Notes: generated by a model not told the origin, from the letters alone. DNA of 64,000 bases from a bacterium (GCA_027483535.1 JAIXUN010000002.1:1054001-1118000), one strand, 5' to 3'; shown: positions 39,593 to 49,436, numbered from the stretch's first letter. Made by a program: numbers and translations.

Positions 39593-42088
39593 TTATTCCT
39601 CGCCGCCCTCTTCGTCTTCAATGTCACCATCGTCGGTGCCCTTCACAATACGGGCGATCGAAGCGACTTGGTCTCCGTTGGCAAGGTTCACGAGTTTGAC
39701 GCCCTGAGCGACTCGACCCGTTTCTCGAATCTCCTTGACCCGAATGCGAATGCCCTTGCCCTTCACAGTCATGAGCAGGAGTTTGTCATCGTTCTCGACG
39801 GCTTCGGCGCCAACAATCTTGCCCGTCTTTTCGGTGCAATTCATGGTGAGCGTTCCGCTACCGCCTCGGCCCTGAATTCGGTATTCGGAAACCAAGGTGC
39901 GCTTGCCGAATCCGTTCTCACTGACGACAAGAACGGACTGCGCGTCGTCAGCAACGAATGCCGATACGACGACGTCGTCCTCCTTACCTTCCTTGAACGC
40001 GATGGCTCGAACACCACCCGCGGCTCGGCTTCGGGAAGTCGCATCGCCTTCGGAGAATCGAATGCTCTGACCTTCTCGGGTAACGAGGATGATCTCGTCG
40101 TTGCCCCGTGTTCGAAGAGCCCATGCCAGTTCGTCGCCTTCTTCGATGTCGAAAGCGATGAGGCCGTTGTTTCGAATGTTGGCGAATGCCGAAAGCGGCG
40201 TTCGCTTGATTTCAGAAACTCGCTTAGGACCGGTTCCACGCGTGATCATCGCAAGGAAGCCATCGGAGTTCAGATCCTTCACGCTCACCGTTGCCGTTAC
40301 GCGCTCGCCACCAAGGATGTTGATGTAGTTGATGACGGGCATGCCCCGAGCGTATCGACCCGATTCCGGAATCTCGTAGCCCTTGAGCTTGTACACCCGA
40401 CCACGATCCGTGAAGAACAGGATGGTGTGGTGGGTGCTGACCTGGAACAGGTGCGCCGGTTCGTCGTCTGCCTTCAGCGTGTTGTTGACGCCCTTTCCGC
40501 CGCGCTTTTGCTGGCGATAAGCATCGATGGAAACTCGCTTGATGTAGCCATCTCGAGAGATGCTAATGATGGCTTCTTCATCCGGGATCAGATCTTCCTC
40601 GGTGAACTCGCCCGCTTCTCTTGGCTGGATTCGGGTGCGTCGCTCGTCGCCGTGCTTGTCTCTAAGCGTCGTGATTTCTTCCTTAAGAACGGCGGTGAGT
40701 CGGGCCTCGTTGTTAAGAATGTCCATCAGGTCGTGGACTCGTCGCAAAGCGGCCTTGTAATCGTCCTCAAGCTTTTGCTGCTCAAGTTGCGTCAAGCGGC
40801 GAAGCTGCATGTTGAGAATAGCGTTCGCTTGGAACGGCGACATCTCGAACTCTCGAACCAATTCCACCCGAGCCGTTCCGGGATCAGGGCTGTTTCGGAT
40901 GATCCGAATAACCTCGTCCAAGAATCGACGGGCGATTTGATAGCCCTCGTTGAGGTGGACTTCTTCAAGGGTTTTGTAAAGCTCGTACTTGGTTCGTCGC
41001 TCGATAACGCTGCGTCGGTGCCGAATGTATTGGTCCAGCAGAACGAGAAGCGGAGCGGTTCGCGGAGCGTTGTCGATCAGCGAAAGCATGATCGCGCCGA
41101 ACGTGGTGCGAAGGTTGGTGTGCTTCAGAAGATAGTTGAGCGCCTTGTTCGGGTTGACGTCGCGGCGAATCTCGATCTCGACCCGCATGCCGCGCTTGTC
41201 CGAATAGTCCTGAACGCTGACGATGCCGTCGAACTTCTTCTCTTTGGCAATCCGAGCAATGTTCTCGACCAGGGTCTTCTTGTTGACCTGGTAGGGAATT
41301 TCGGTGACGACGATCACCGATTTGCCCGCTTCACCCGGCTCGATCATCGTCTTCGCTTGCAAAACGATCGATCCACGACCCGTTTCGTAAGCGGAGCGAA
41401 TGCCCTTGGTGCCCATGATGATCCCGTAAGTGGGGAAGTCTGGGCCCGGAATGATTTCCATGATCTCATCGAGCGAGCTGTCGGGCTTGTCGATTCGATA
41501 CAGGAGCGCATCGCACACCTCGGTGAGGTTGTGCGGGGGCAGGTTGGTGGCCATTCCAACCGCAATGCCCTGAGAGCCGTTGCAAAGAAGATTCGGAAAC
41601 TTGCCGGGAAGAACGATGGGCTCGTTATCGCTCTGCAAATAGTTGAGCATGAAGTCGACCGTTTCGCGGTCAAGGTCTTCCAGCATCTCCATCGCAAGCG
41701 GCGTGAGTCGGCATTCCGTGTATCGCATGGCGGCCGCGCCGTCGCCGTCGACAGAGCCAAAGTTGCCCTGACCATCGACGAGCGGATATCGCAGCGACCA
41801 AGACTGAGCCATCCGGACCATGGTCGGATAGATAACTTCTTGTCCGTGCGGGTGGTAGTTCGCCTGAGTTTCACCCGCGACCTTCGCGCACTTGGTGTGA
41901 GCGTTGTCTGGGGTGAGGTTCAAACGGCGCATTGCGTAGAGAATGCGTCGCTGAACGGGCTTCATTCCATCTCGGGCATCTGGGAGAGCTCGCGAGATAA
42001 TAACGGACATTGCGTAGTTGACATAGGAACGGCCAAGTTCCTCATCAACATTCACGCTAGTTAGGTTCAAGTCGTCTTGATCGGCCAC
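39593..42088 (-). CDS. gyrA: DNA gyrase subunit A
   Basis: The 831-residue protein has the whole GyrA layout: winged helix with the catalytic Tyr in AAMRYTEC (Y123), tower and coiled-coil domains, the GyrA box QKRGGKG (about residue 530), and a six-bladed C-terminal beta-pinwheel ending in acidic residues. The box separates it from topoisomerase IV subunit A. In the quinolone-binding helix the sequence is [13 protein letters not shown], so the E. coli S83 and D87 positions are Glu (E84) and Pro (P88). It breaks and rejoins DNA to introduce negative supercoils. gyrB is not in the window. Terminator at 39537-39568. Confidence 0.97.
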   Translation of the reverse strand: MADQDDLNLTSVNVDEELGRSYVNYAMSVIISRALPDARDGMKPVQRRILYAMRRLNLTPDNAHTKCAKVAGETQANYHPHGQEVIYPTMVRMAQSWSLRYPLVDGQGNFGSVDGDGAAAMRYTECRLTPLAMEMLEDLDRETVDFMLNYLQSDNEPIVLPGKFPNLLCNGSQGIAVGMATNLPPHNLTEVCDALLYRIDKPDSSLDEIMEIIPGPDFPTYGIIMGTKGIRSAYETGRGSIVLQAKTMIEPGEAGKSVIVVTEIPYQVNKKTLVENIARIAKEKKFDGIVSVQDYSDKRGMRVEIEIRRDVNPNKALNYLLKHTNLRTTFGAIMLSLIDNAPRTAPLLVLLDQYIRHRRSVIERRTKYELYKTLEEVHLNEGYQIARRFLDEVIRIIRNSPDPGTARVELVREFEMSPFQANAILNMQLRRLTQLEQQKLEDDYKAALRRVHDLMDILNNEARLTAVLKEEITTLRDKHGDERRTRIQPREAGEFTEEDLIPDEEAIISISRDGYIKRVSIDAYRQQKRGGKGVNNTLKADDEPAHLFQVSTHHTILFFTDRGRVYKLKGYEIPESGRYARGMPVINYINILGGERVTATVSVKDLNSDGFLAMITRGTGPKRVSEIKRTPLSAFANIRNNGLIAFDIEEGDELAWALRTRGNDEIILVTREGQSIRFSEGDATSRSRAAGGVRAIAFKEGKEDDVVVSAFVADDAQSVLVVSENGFGKRTLVSEYRIQGRGGSGTLTMNCTEKTGKIVGAEAVENDDKLLLMTVKGKGIRIRVKEIRETGRVAQGVKLVNLANGDQVASIARIVKGTDDGDIEDEEGGEE

Positions 42089-42320
42089 GGTGAGTTTCCA
42101 AGGGTGTCAGACGCACAAAGGCACCTGTTTGAACCTTCATTCTACCTGTTAAGGCGAACAGGGCGGGGGATTTCCGCGTAGGGCACCGGGTAGCAGAGAA
42201 GGAGGTGCAGGGTCGAAAGTCACACTTTCCTCAACCCATTCAGCCATTTGATCGTAAGATGGGGTGCTAAGTGAGCGGGACACCGAACCGGGTGAGAACC
42301 TCTCCGGCAAGTGGGCAAAA

Positions 42321-42593
42321 ATGAGCATGACAAGAAAGGACTTTGACAAGACGGGAATGGGCCTCGTCGCTATCATCCTCGGCGTTGTGGGCCTTGGTTG
42401 GCTCGGAGTTCACAAGTTCGTGATGGGCAGGAAGAAGCAGGCGATTATCTCGATAGTCGTCTCCGTCGTCACCTGTGGCATCGGTGCGGGAATCATGACG
42501 ATTATCTCGCTGGTGGAGGGAATCATCTATCTCACGAAAACCGACGCGGAATTCCAGAACGACTACGTTTACGGCAGCAAAGAGTGGTTCTGA
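42321..42593 (+). CDS. TM2-domain membrane protein
   Basis: ATG 42321 gives a 90-residue protein with two helices (MGLVAIILGVVGLGWLGVHKF and AIISIVVSVVTCGIGAGIMTI) that match the TM2 family in its usual GxxGxHxFY-like pattern (GWLGVHKFVMGRKKQ). In bacteria these small membrane proteins have no settled function. Upstream 42089-42320 is the shared promoter region with gyrA, where I see no firm element. A possible ribosome binding site is weak. Confidence 0.8.
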   Translation: MSMTRKDFDKTGMGLVAIILGVVGLGWLGVHKFVMGRKKQAIISIVVSVVTCGIGAGIMTIISLVEGIIYLTKTDAEFQNDYVYGSKEWF

Positions 42594-42659
42594 CCTTTCC
42601 GAACTAAGAGCGGCGAATGTTCTTCCCCTGGACTCAGTAGAATGGGCTGAGTTCAGGGA

Positions 42660-43259
42660 ATGAGCACCGGAAAAATTGTTGTAGGGATTACGGGCGCAAG
42701 CGGCGCTATTTACGCTCAGCGATTTTTGCGAGCCGCAAGCGAGCACTACTCCGAAATCTACGTCACGCTCTCTGAGCAGGCGATTCAGGTTGCCGCGACG
42801 GAGTTGGGCATCAGCCTAAATCGCGCCTCGCTCACCATGGAAAAGTGGCTCGGCGGACCCTATCCTCAAGTCAAGATTCTTGACGAGAAGGACTACTTCA
42901 CCCCGCCTGCCTCCGGTTCTTTTCGGCACGATGGCATGGTGATTGTTCCGTGCTCGATGGGCACGTTGGGAAGAATCGCTAACGGAATCTCGAACGATCT
43001 TGTGACCCGCTCCGCCGATGTTTGTCTGAAAGAAGGTCGAAAGCTGATTCTGGTTCCTCGCGAGATGCCTTGGAATCTGATCATGCTGAGAAATGCGACC
43101 TCGGTTGCGGAGGCGGGAGCCACCATCCTGCCCGCTTGTCCGGCTTGGTATCACAACCCCACTTCTCTGGAAGAGTTGGCCGATTCCGTGGTTGCTCGCA
43201 TTCTCCAAAACCTCGGCGTCGAGCAGAAGATTCAGAAGCAATGGATGGTTGAAGATTGA
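42660..43259 (+). CDS. ubiX: Flavin prenyltransferase UbiX
   Basis: The 199-residue protein has the UbiX landmarks ITGASGAIYAQRFL (FMN site, residues about 10-23), the PPASGSFRHDGMVIVPCSMGTLGRIANGISNDLVTRSADVCLKEGRKLILVPREMPWN block and the C-terminal ILPACPAWYHNP. It attaches a prenyl group to FMN to build the prenyl-FMN cofactor for UbiD decarboxylases. No ubiD gene is in the window. The next gene starts with TTG overlapping its stop, so the two are coupled. Confidence 0.93.
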   Translation: MSTGKIVVGITGASGAIYAQRFLRAASEHYSEIYVTLSEQAIQVAATELGISLNRASLTMEKWLGGPYPQVKILDEKDYFTPPASGSFRHDGMVIVPCSMGTLGRIANGISNDLVTRSADVCLKEGRKLILVPREMPWNLIMLRNATSVAEAGATILPACPAWYHNPTSLEELADSVVARILQNLGVEQKIQKQWMVED

Positions 43260-44179
43260 GCACGAAGCGGGTTGTCATTGCAGGCGGTTCGGGCCTTGTG
43301 GGCACGGTGCTCACAGGCTTACTCGTAGATAGTGGGTACGACCCGGTTCTGCTGAGCCGGAAAGAAGGACTCCGAAACGTCGTTTGGGATGGGGTGAGTT
43401 TGGGCGAATGGTCTCAGGCTCTAGAGGGTGCCGAGGCGGTGGTGAACCTTTCTGGCTCACCGATCAGCGTGAAGTTCAACGATGCCAATCGTCGCCTCAT
43501 CATTGAATCGCGAAGCCGAACAACGAGGCTGATCGGCGATGCCATTCTCAAGTGCGAAAAGCCTCCAAAGCTCTGGCTGAACGCGTCGGCGGTTGGCTAT
43601 TACGGACACCGCAAGAACGAACCGCTCGATGAGAGTAGTTCGGTGGGTACCGGATTCCTTGCCGATACTTGCGCTGCGTGGGAAAGAGTTTTCTTTGACC
43701 ACCCGGCTCAGGTGCGGAAAGCGGCAGTCAGAATCGGAATCGTTCTTTCCCGAAACGGTGGTGCCCTGAAGCCTCTGGAAACGGTTGTCAAACTGTTCCT
43801 CGGTGGAGCGGTTGGAAACGGTCGTCAAGGGGTTTCTTGGATTCACGAACGTGACCTAGCCCGCCTAATGCTGTTCGTGATTGAGAACCCGGAATTGTCC
43901 GGACCGTTTAACGGAACGGCTCCTAACCCTATCTCCAACGACGCTCTGATGGAGGGTCTCCGATGGGTATTTGGTCGCCCGCAGCCGCCCAACACGCCGG
44001 GATTTATGATGAGACTGATGGGCAAGATCTTTGGGCCAGATGCTTCTCTTGTTCTGGACGGTGCTTACGTCTATCCTCGAAAGGCGCAAGACGCTGGATT
44101 CACGTTTGACTTCCCGTTCTATTTGAACAACGAAGAGGAATCGCGTTCGGCTTTGATCGATTTGTACAAGAAGGCTTGA
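43256..44179 (+). CDS. TIGR01777-type NAD(P)-binding epimerase (YfcH-like)
   Basis: The 307-residue protein has the Rossmann motif VVIAGGSGLVGTVLTGLL at residues 6-23, the EAVVNLSGSPIS stretch, the ASAVGYYG motif and the family-specific GGAVGNGRQGVSWIHERDLARLM. The TTG start at 43256 overlaps the ubiX stop. This family (YfcH, plant SulA-type cell division homologue Giant Chloroplast 1) is of unclear substrate. It is a probable oxidoreductase or epimerase on a nucleotide sugar. Confidence 0.88.
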   Translation: MSTKRVVIAGGSGLVGTVLTGLLVDSGYDPVLLSRKEGLRNVVWDGVSLGEWSQALEGAEAVVNLSGSPISVKFNDANRRLIIESRSRTTRLIGDAILKCEKPPKLWLNASAVGYYGHRKNEPLDESSSVGTGFLADTCAAWERVFFDHPAQVRKAAVRIGIVLSRNGGALKPLETVVKLFLGGAVGNGRQGVSWIHERDLARLMLFVIENPELSGPFNGTAPNPISNDALMEGLRWVFGRPQPPNTPGFMMRLMGKIFGPDASLVLDGAYVYPRKAQDAGFTFDFPFYLNNEEESRSALIDLYKKA

Positions 44180-44275
44180 ACCGGCAAATCCAACGCGTTC
44201 ACCGTACCCCTGCGGTGGATTCCAGACTCCCGAGACGGGTACCCTTTACCGTTCACTCAAAGGTTGAATCCTGTC

Positions 44276-45700
44276 ATGACCGTCACTCGAGAAGATTTGA
44301 ACCCCTGCACGGTGCGCCTGAACGTTTCCCTAGACGCGCCCCAAGTTAAAGAAGCCTTCGATAAGGCTCTGAAGGAGATTTCCAAGAAAGTCCGCCTCCC
44401 TGGCTTCCGACCCGGCCACGCGCCGAAGTCGATGGTTGAGAAGGTCATCGATCCGCGCGAGCTTTACGAAGTCGCTGCCGACCAGATCGTTCGATCGACC
44501 TTCGAAAAGGCAGTCAAGGAACTAGGACTGGAGCCCGATGGTGGCGTTCGCCCTTCCGTTGAACTCAAGGAGCTCGACAAGGACAAGGGAGTCGCCGAGT
44601 ACACCGCCAAGGTGCCGCTTCCTGCAAAGATCGAACTCGCCGAGTACAAGGGCGTTGAGGTGGAGCGACCGTCCATCGAAGTCACCGACGAAGAGGTTGC
44701 TTACCAAATCGACGAACTTCGAAAGCGACGCGGAACGCGAGAAGCCGTTACCGATCGAGGCGCGGTTGAGGGAGACATCGCCGTTGTGAACCTTAAGGTA
44801 GAGGGCGACACGGGCGAGGGCAAGAACTTCATGACCGTCGTCGGCCAAACCTTTGAATCGCTCGACAAGGCTCTTCTGGGCATGTCTGGCGAAGAGATGA
44901 AGTCGGTCGAACTCGATTTTCCTGCCAACTTCCAAGACCCAGCTCTCGCAGGCAAGTCGGTGAAGGCGCAAATCACGCTGAACTCGGTGAGCGCGGTCCA
45001 AATGGCCGATCTCGATGAGGAGTTTGCAAAGTCCCTTCAAACCTCTTCGGTCGACGATCTTCAAGCGAAGATGAAGCAAAGCATCCTCGATGCGAAGACC
45101 AACATGGCCAACGATCTGGTGCAAGACCAGATTCTTGAGAAGCTTCGAGCGGCAAGCACCATTCACGTTTCCGACAACATGTGGGAGGCCCTTGCCAACC
45201 AACGACTTCGCGAGATCGCCCAAGAGCAGAACGAGAAGGGTCGAACCATGGAGCAGTATGCCGAAGAGAACGGCATGTCGCTGGACCAATTGGTCGACGC
45301 ATGGCACGAGCAAGCCAAGATCCACGTCGAGCGAGCAATGATCGTTCGAGAGATTTTTGCTGCTGAGAAGCTTCAAATCTCCAACGAAGAGCTGAACCGA
45401 GAACTATTCGCGATGGCGGGTGAGTTCAACCTTGAGCCCGCTCAACTGCTAGAGATTCTGCGACAGAACGATACGCTCGTCGAACTCCAGTTCCGAGCCA
45501 TCAGCCGAAAGGTCACCGACTTCTTGGTCGAGAACGCCAAGGTCACCGAAGTTTCCGGTGATGCGGCCGCCGCTCCGGCAAAGCCCGCTGCAAAGAAGAA
45601 GGCGGCTAAGGCCGCCGATGCAGAAGAGGCTCCCGCAGAAGAAGCTGCTGCCGAGGCCAAGCCTAAGAAGGCTCCGGCTAAGAAGAAGAAAGAAGACTGA
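44276..45700 (+). CDS. tig: Trigger factor, ribosome-associated chaperone
   Basis: From ATG 44276 the product is 474 residues. The N-terminal ribosome-binding domain (1-150) contains the signature VRLPGFRPGHAPKSMVEK. A PPIase-like region lies around 160-245 (EGDIAVVNLKVEG, FMTVVGQTF) and the helical C-terminal domain follows. The last 50 residues are an Ala/Lys/Glu-rich tail (AAKAADAEEAPAEEAAAE) not seen in the E. coli protein. It binds nascent chains at the exit tunnel. In many genomes it precedes clpP-clpX; here it does not. The terminator at 45725-45758 follows. Confidence 0.92.
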   Translation: MTVTREDLNPCTVRLNVSLDAPQVKEAFDKALKEISKKVRLPGFRPGHAPKSMVEKVIDPRELYEVAADQIVRSTFEKAVKELGLEPDGGVRPSVELKELDKDKGVAEYTAKVPLPAKIELAEYKGVEVERPSIEVTDEEVAYQIDELRKRRGTREAVTDRGAVEGDIAVVNLKVEGDTGEGKNFMTVVGQTFESLDKALLGMSGEEMKSVELDFPANFQDPALAGKSVKAQITLNSVSAVQMADLDEEFAKSLQTSSVDDLQAKMKQSILDAKTNMANDLVQDQILEKLRAASTIHVSDNMWEALANQRLREIAQEQNEKGRTMEQYAEENGMSLDQLVDAWHEQAKIHVERAMIVREIFAAEKLQISNEELNRELFAMAGEFNLEPAQLLEILRQNDTLVELQFRAISRKVTDFLVENAKVTEVSGDAAAAPAKPAAKKKAAKAADAEEAPAEEAAAEAKPKKAPAKKKKED

Positions 45701-45724
45701 TCTGAACGTAAAGTTCAAGCAGAT

Positions 45725-45758
45725 ATCCCTCGTACGGCAAGCCTTACGGGGGATTTTT
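45725..45758 (+). terminator. Rho-independent terminator of trigger factor gene
   Basis: ATCCCTCGTA (45725-45734) pairs with TACGGGGGAT (45745-45754), one T-G pair, with further pairing of CGG/CC inside, followed directly by T-rich bases to 45759. It lies 24 bases after the tig stop. Confidence 0.85.
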
Positions 45759-45881
45759 TCTTGCGAAACAATCTCGTAGTGGCGAGGCACGGTGCGCCTT
45801 TTTTGACTCTTTGAATAATTGCTGGAACATATCGACGATTCTTTGGCATGAGAGATCGTTCCACCCGGAACGAGGTTTCCA

Positions 45882-46622
45882 ATGAAACGAATTGCTTTCT
45901 CCGTATTAGCCCTAGGCGTCGTCACTTCTGCTTTTGCCCAAACCACCTTCCGACTCAAAGTCGAGAATCTTGGTCCCCAGCCGCTGAGCCCGGTGTTCTG
46001 GTCGGCAGGGAACTCGTCGTTCGATATCTTCTCTCTCGGCGGAACCGCTTCGCAGGGAATCAAAGACATTGCCGAAGGCGGCAACACCACCGCCATGCTA
46101 GCAATCGCATCGGCTGCGGGTTCGAACATTTCTTCTTACGGTGTGCTAGCGGGTGGCCCCGTCATGCCCGGACAGTACCGAATGGGGACGTTCACCACGA
46201 CGTCTTCGCACGGTTACTTCAGCTTCGCTTCGATGCTTGGCATGACGAACGACGGCTTTGTCGGTGAGGGCGTTTCCAGCATGGGTTTAAGCCTGTTCTC
46301 AGGAAGCACTCCTCAAGGGTTCTCTGTGGTCATCAGAGGATCTAGAGCATGGGATGCAGGAACCGAACTGAACACGCAAAGCTCGGCAGATGTTCCTGCA
46401 TTTGGTGGTTCAGGGAATCCTGCAGACTCCACCTCGGCAATTCGCGTCCATGAGACGATCATTCCGAATGTGGGCGATCGTTGGGAGCAAATGCCAGACT
46501 GGGAGCAATCGACCGAACTCGCGCGCATCTCTGTCGAGCCGGTTCCAGAGCCTGCTACCATGAGCGCTCTTCTCATCGGTCTTCTCGCCCTCAAGAAGCG
46601 TAAGAAGCAGAACAACGCCTAG
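45882..46622 (+). CDS. Secreted spondin-domain protein with PEP-CTERM sorting signal
   Basis: The 246-residue protein has a signal peptide (MKRIAFSVLALGVVTSAFA), a spondin-type domain (residues about 22-215: FRLKVENLGPQPLSPVFWSAGN ... GPVMPGQYRMGTFTTTSSHGYFSFASML ... FGGSGNPADSTSAIRVHETI) and a PEP-CTERM tail (VPEPATMSALLIGLLALKKRKK) with a Pro-Glu-Pro motif, a hydrophobic helix and a basic end. PEP-CTERM proteins are processed by exosortase and often end up in the extracellular matrix. It precedes an ECF sigma gene by 2 bases, which suggests these genes are controlled together. Confidence 0.85.
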   Translation: MKRIAFSVLALGVVTSAFAQTTFRLKVENLGPQPLSPVFWSAGNSSFDIFSLGGTASQGIKDIAEGGNTTAMLAIASAAGSNISSYGVLAGGPVMPGQYRMGTFTTTSSHGYFSFASMLGMTNDGFVGEGVSSMGLSLFSGSTPQGFSVVIRGSRAWDAGTELNTQSSADVPAFGGSGNPADSTSAIRVHETIIPNVGDRWEQMPDWEQSTELARISVEPVPEPATMSALLIGLLALKKRKKQNNA

Positions 46623-46624
46623 TT

Positions 46625-47107
46625 ATGACCAAGTCCGAGTTAGAGACCGTTGTCCTTGCCAACCTGGAGAAGCTGTACCGGGTGGCTCGGCGAATGGTCT
46701 CTAACCCGGCGGATGCCGAGGACCTAGTGGGGGCAACGCTCATCACTGGGTTTCAGTTGTGTGACAAGTGTGATGGTCGTTTTCCGCTCGCGTGGCTTGT
46801 AAAGATCATGCTCAACCACTCGAAGCGCACCTACCGGATCGACAAGAGGAACGCAGAGCGCCCTCTCTTGGATTCGGTTTCTGACCCATCTGTACACGAA
46901 AAGTTTATGAGTTGTATTCATCAAGCCGACATCTCTCGCGCGTTAGAGAGCCTGCCTTGGGAGTATCGAGAGGCCGTCGTTCTTTGTGACATTGAAGAGA
47001 TCGCGTATAAAGAAGTGGCACTGGTTCTTGAAGTCCCCATAGGGACGGTGAAGTCGCGGTTGTCTCGCGGAAGAAAGCTTCTCATCGCCGCCCTAGCTTA
47101 TGAGTAG
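46625..47107 (+). CDS. ECF-type RNA polymerase sigma factor
   Basis: The 160-residue protein has region 2 (ANLEKLYRVARRMVSNPADAEDLVGATLITGFQ) and region 4 (SLPWEYREAVVLCDIEEIAYKEVALVLEVPIGTVKSRLSRGRKLL, with a helix-turn-helix). It lacks regions 1 and 3. It begins 2 bases after the PEP-CTERM gene and is followed 3 bases later by an anti-sigma gene, so all three form an operon. It likely directs transcription of surface genes on an extracytoplasmic signal. Confidence 0.9.
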   Translation: MTKSELETVVLANLEKLYRVARRMVSNPADAEDLVGATLITGFQLCDKCDGRFPLAWLVKIMLNHSKRTYRIDKRNAERPLLDSVSDPSVHEKFMSCIHQADISRALESLPWEYREAVVLCDIEEIAYKEVALVLEVPIGTVKSRLSRGRKLLIAALAYE

Positions 47108-47110
47108 AGA

Positions 47111-47392
47111 ATGAAGAGAACAGTCAATCAAAACGTCACCCCCTGTCGCCACATGGAGGGGCTGGTTCAAGGGGCGGCGAAAGGTGAACTTAAGGGTATT
47201 GCCCGGTGGTATGCCTGGGCGCACATTCACCGCTGTTCTGGATGCCGTGCCTTCCTACAAAGACTTGAGGCGGCAACGCTTGCGTTGAGGGTGGCTAAAG
47301 AGGCGAGTGTCGATGAGGACGCCCTGGTTCGACTACGACGGCAGGTCTCTCAACTTGCCGAAACCGAGAACGACACAAACAAAAATGCCTAG
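47111..47392 (+). CDS. Anti-sigma factor with zinc-finger (zf-HC2)
   Basis: The 93-residue protein has HIHRCSGCRAFLQRLEA near residues 37-53, the HxxxCxxC zinc motif of anti-sigma factors of the ZAS group. It lacks a membrane segment and an extracytoplasmic part, so it should be a cytoplasmic, redox- or ligand-sensing inhibitor of the sigma factor before it. Its TAG stop lies inside the left arm of the terminator at 47384-47414. Confidence 0.82.
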   Translation: MKRTVNQNVTPCRHMEGLVQGAAKGELKGIARWYAWAHIHRCSGCRAFLQRLEAATLALRVAKEASVDEDALVRLRRQVSQLAETENDTNKNA

Positions 47393-47414
47393 AGCCTTTG
47401 TCGCTCTAGGCATT
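47384..47414. terminator. Bidirectional terminator between anti-sigma and nuoF genes
   Basis: AATGCCTAGAG (47384-47394) pairs with CTCTAGGCATT (47404-47414) over a 9-base loop, perfect over 11 bp. It stands at the meeting point of the converging sigma operon and nuoF gene. Confidence 0.85.
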
Positions 47415-47437
47415 CGCTTTGTTCGCGCAGCCGTTCC

Positions 47438-48742
47438 TTAGGGTCGAAGGGCCATCGCTCGTTCGCTGGTAACCATGCTCTTTCCGTGCTCGATGTAGTA
47501 CTCGAATTCGTGTCGGAACTGGCGAATCATGCCTTGCACGGGCCACGCCGCGGCATCGCCGAGAGCACAGAAGGATCGTCCTTCGATTTGCCCGGCAACA
47601 TCCTTGAGCAGGTCGATATCGCCCGGCTTGCCCTTGCCCTCGATGATCCGCTCGAGGATTTGGAGCATCCACTTAGTGCCTTCGCGACAAGGGGTGCACT
47701 TTCCGCACGATTCATTCGCGTAGAAGAGCGCCGTCCGCCACGCGAGCATCACGATATCCGTGTGCTCGTTGAAGAACATGCAACCGCCCGATCCAACCAT
47801 GGACTTGACCTCTTGCATCTCTTCGTAGCCGATGATCGCTCGATCCACCTCTTCAGCGGTGATGATCGGCATCGACGAGCCGCCAGGGATACACGCCTTC
47901 AGTGCGCCGCCCTTTACGCCACCTGCCATCGCGAGAAGCTCCTTTAACGGAGTGCCAAACTCGATCTCGAAGTTTCCGGGGTTGTTGACGTGACCCGACA
48001 CGGAGAAGATCTTGGTGCCTCGGCTGTTCTTGGTCGAAGCACCCAGCGAGGCGTACCACTCGCCGCCTCGAGCAACGATGTGAGGCGCACACGAGTAGGT
48101 TTCGACGTTGTTGATCAGCGTCGGCTTCTCCCAGACGCCGCTCACCGTAGGCAGCGGAGCGTGGGGGAACTTCAGTCGAGGCATGCCGCGCTCGCCCATG
48201 AGGCTGGACATCAGCGCCGATTCCTCTCCGCACTCGTATGATCCTGCTCCTAGGTGCAAGTAAAGGTCGAAATCAAAGCCCTTACCCAGAACGTTTTTGC
48301 CAAGGTATCCATTGGCGTACGCCTCGTCGATCGCTCGGCGAAGCGACTTTGCCGCGTCGATGAACTCACCGCGAATGTAGATGAAGCCTTTCTCTGCTTG
48401 GACGGCGTAGCCCGCAATGGTCATGCCTTCGATCAGTTGGAACGGGCACGTCTCCATGAGCATTTTGTCTTTGAACGTGCCTGGTTCGCCCTCGTCGGCG
48501 TTACAAAGGACGTAGTGAGGAGCCTTCTTTTCTTTGGGAAGACCGTTCCACTTGATCCAGGAAGGGAAGCCTGCGCCGCCTCGTCCTCGTAGACCCGAAG
48601 CCTTTACTTCGTCGATGACGCCCTGGCGCTCCATTTCGACGGCCTTTTTCAGCCCTTCGTATCCGCCATTGGCGACGTATCCGCTAAACGTCCTGAACTC
48701 TGGTTTGTCCGAATGCTTTAGGAGAAGTTTGTATTCCGCCAT
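47438..48742 (-). CDS. nuoF: NADH-quinone oxidoreductase subunit F
   Basis: The 434-residue protein carries the NADH/FMN fold: GRGGAGFPSWIKW near residue 54, ADEGEPGTFKDKML, and the C-terminal [4Fe-4S] cysteines SCGKCTPCREGTKWM near 345 with another Cys near 390 (GRSFCALGD). NuoF takes the hydride from NADH in complex I. It follows nuoE by 29 bases, both on the minus strand. The rest of complex I is not in the window. Confidence 0.95.
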   Translation of the reverse strand: MAEYKLLLKHSDKPEFRTFSGYVANGGYEGLKKAVEMERQGVIDEVKASGLRGRGGAGFPSWIKWNGLPKEKKAPHYVLCNADEGEPGTFKDKMLMETCPFQLIEGMTIAGYAVQAEKGFIYIRGEFIDAAKSLRRAIDEAYANGYLGKNVLGKGFDFDLYLHLGAGSYECGEESALMSSLMGERGMPRLKFPHAPLPTVSGVWEKPTLINNVETYSCAPHIVARGGEWYASLGASTKNSRGTKIFSVSGHVNNPGNFEIEFGTPLKELLAMAGGVKGGALKACIPGGSSMPIITAEEVDRAIIGYEEMQEVKSMVGSGGCMFFNEHTDIVMLAWRTALFYANESCGKCTPCREGTKWMLQILERIIEGKGKPGDIDLLKDVAGQIEGRSFCALGDAAAWPVQGMIRQFRHEFEYYIEHGKSMVTSERAMALRP

Positions 48743-48771
48743 GTTAGTTTGGGGTCCCTGTCGGGCTGGGG

Positions 48772-49404
48772 TTAGTCAAGAACCTTTCCGACACGCTCGG
48801 AGGTCTCAAGGTGACACTGAACGATCTGGTCCGCCATTTGAACCACGGTCGACTCTTCTCGGTTGCGTAAGTCTTCAAGAAGGTTGTCGATATAAGCCTC
48901 ATCGACGGGTCCGTGATATTTGTCGCCGACTTGCAGCAGCGGGGCGCGGTCGCATGCGTTGAGGCACTCCACCTCTTCCAGCATGAACATTCCGTCCTCG
49001 GTGGTTTCGCCATGACGGATGCCGAGTTTCGCGGTCACATAGTCGCGAATGCGGAACGCGCCGTTGAAGTGGCAGGAGAGACAGGTGCACACCTCGATTT
49101 TGTGCTTGCCCGGTTTGTGGACCGAGTTGTACATGGTGTAAAACGTGGCGACACCCTCGACCTCGGCGTAAGACCGTTTCAGTCGGTGAGCAACTTCCGC
49201 AATGGCCTCGCCACTCAAGAATCCGCCGTACTCGCGCTGGGCGATCCAAAGCGCAGGAAGGATGCAAGCTTTAAGGGTGGGATAGTGCGTTTTCAGACCC
49301 TCAAGCTCTTTAACCGCCTGATCGCTGAACTTTAGGTTCAATTCGTCTGCCTTAGGCGGCCGCGGTCGCTCGTTGGGACTCCCAATTTGAAGCAGTTCGC
49401 TCAC
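48772..49404 (-). CDS. nuoE: NADH-quinone oxidoreductase subunit E
   Basis: The 210-residue protein has a thioredoxin-like [2Fe-2S] domain with the four cysteines in CTCLSCHFNG (about residues 102-111) and VECLNACDRAPLLQV (about 147-161). The N-terminal 60 residues are helical. It starts at ATG 49404 and stands before nuoF in one operon. The pair forms part of the NADH dehydrogenase module. Confidence 0.94.
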   Translation of the reverse strand: MSELLQIGSPNERPRPPKADELNLKFSDQAVKELEGLKTHYPTLKACILPALWIAQREYGGFLSGEAIAEVAHRLKRSYAEVEGVATFYTMYNSVHKPGKHKIEVCTCLSCHFNGAFRIRDYVTAKLGIRHGETTEDGMFMLEEVECLNACDRAPLLQVGDKYHGPVDEAYIDNLLEDLRNREESTVVQMADQIVQCHLETSERVGKVLD

Positions 49405-49436
49405 TCGTGTAGGTTACCTCTCACGGTGATTCTACG

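Noticed and set aside
39668-42064. A 798-residue plus-strand ORF antisense to gyrA
   Set aside because: It is the mirror frame of a highly conserved gene with strong codon bias. It has no domain, and its composition follows from gyrA codons.
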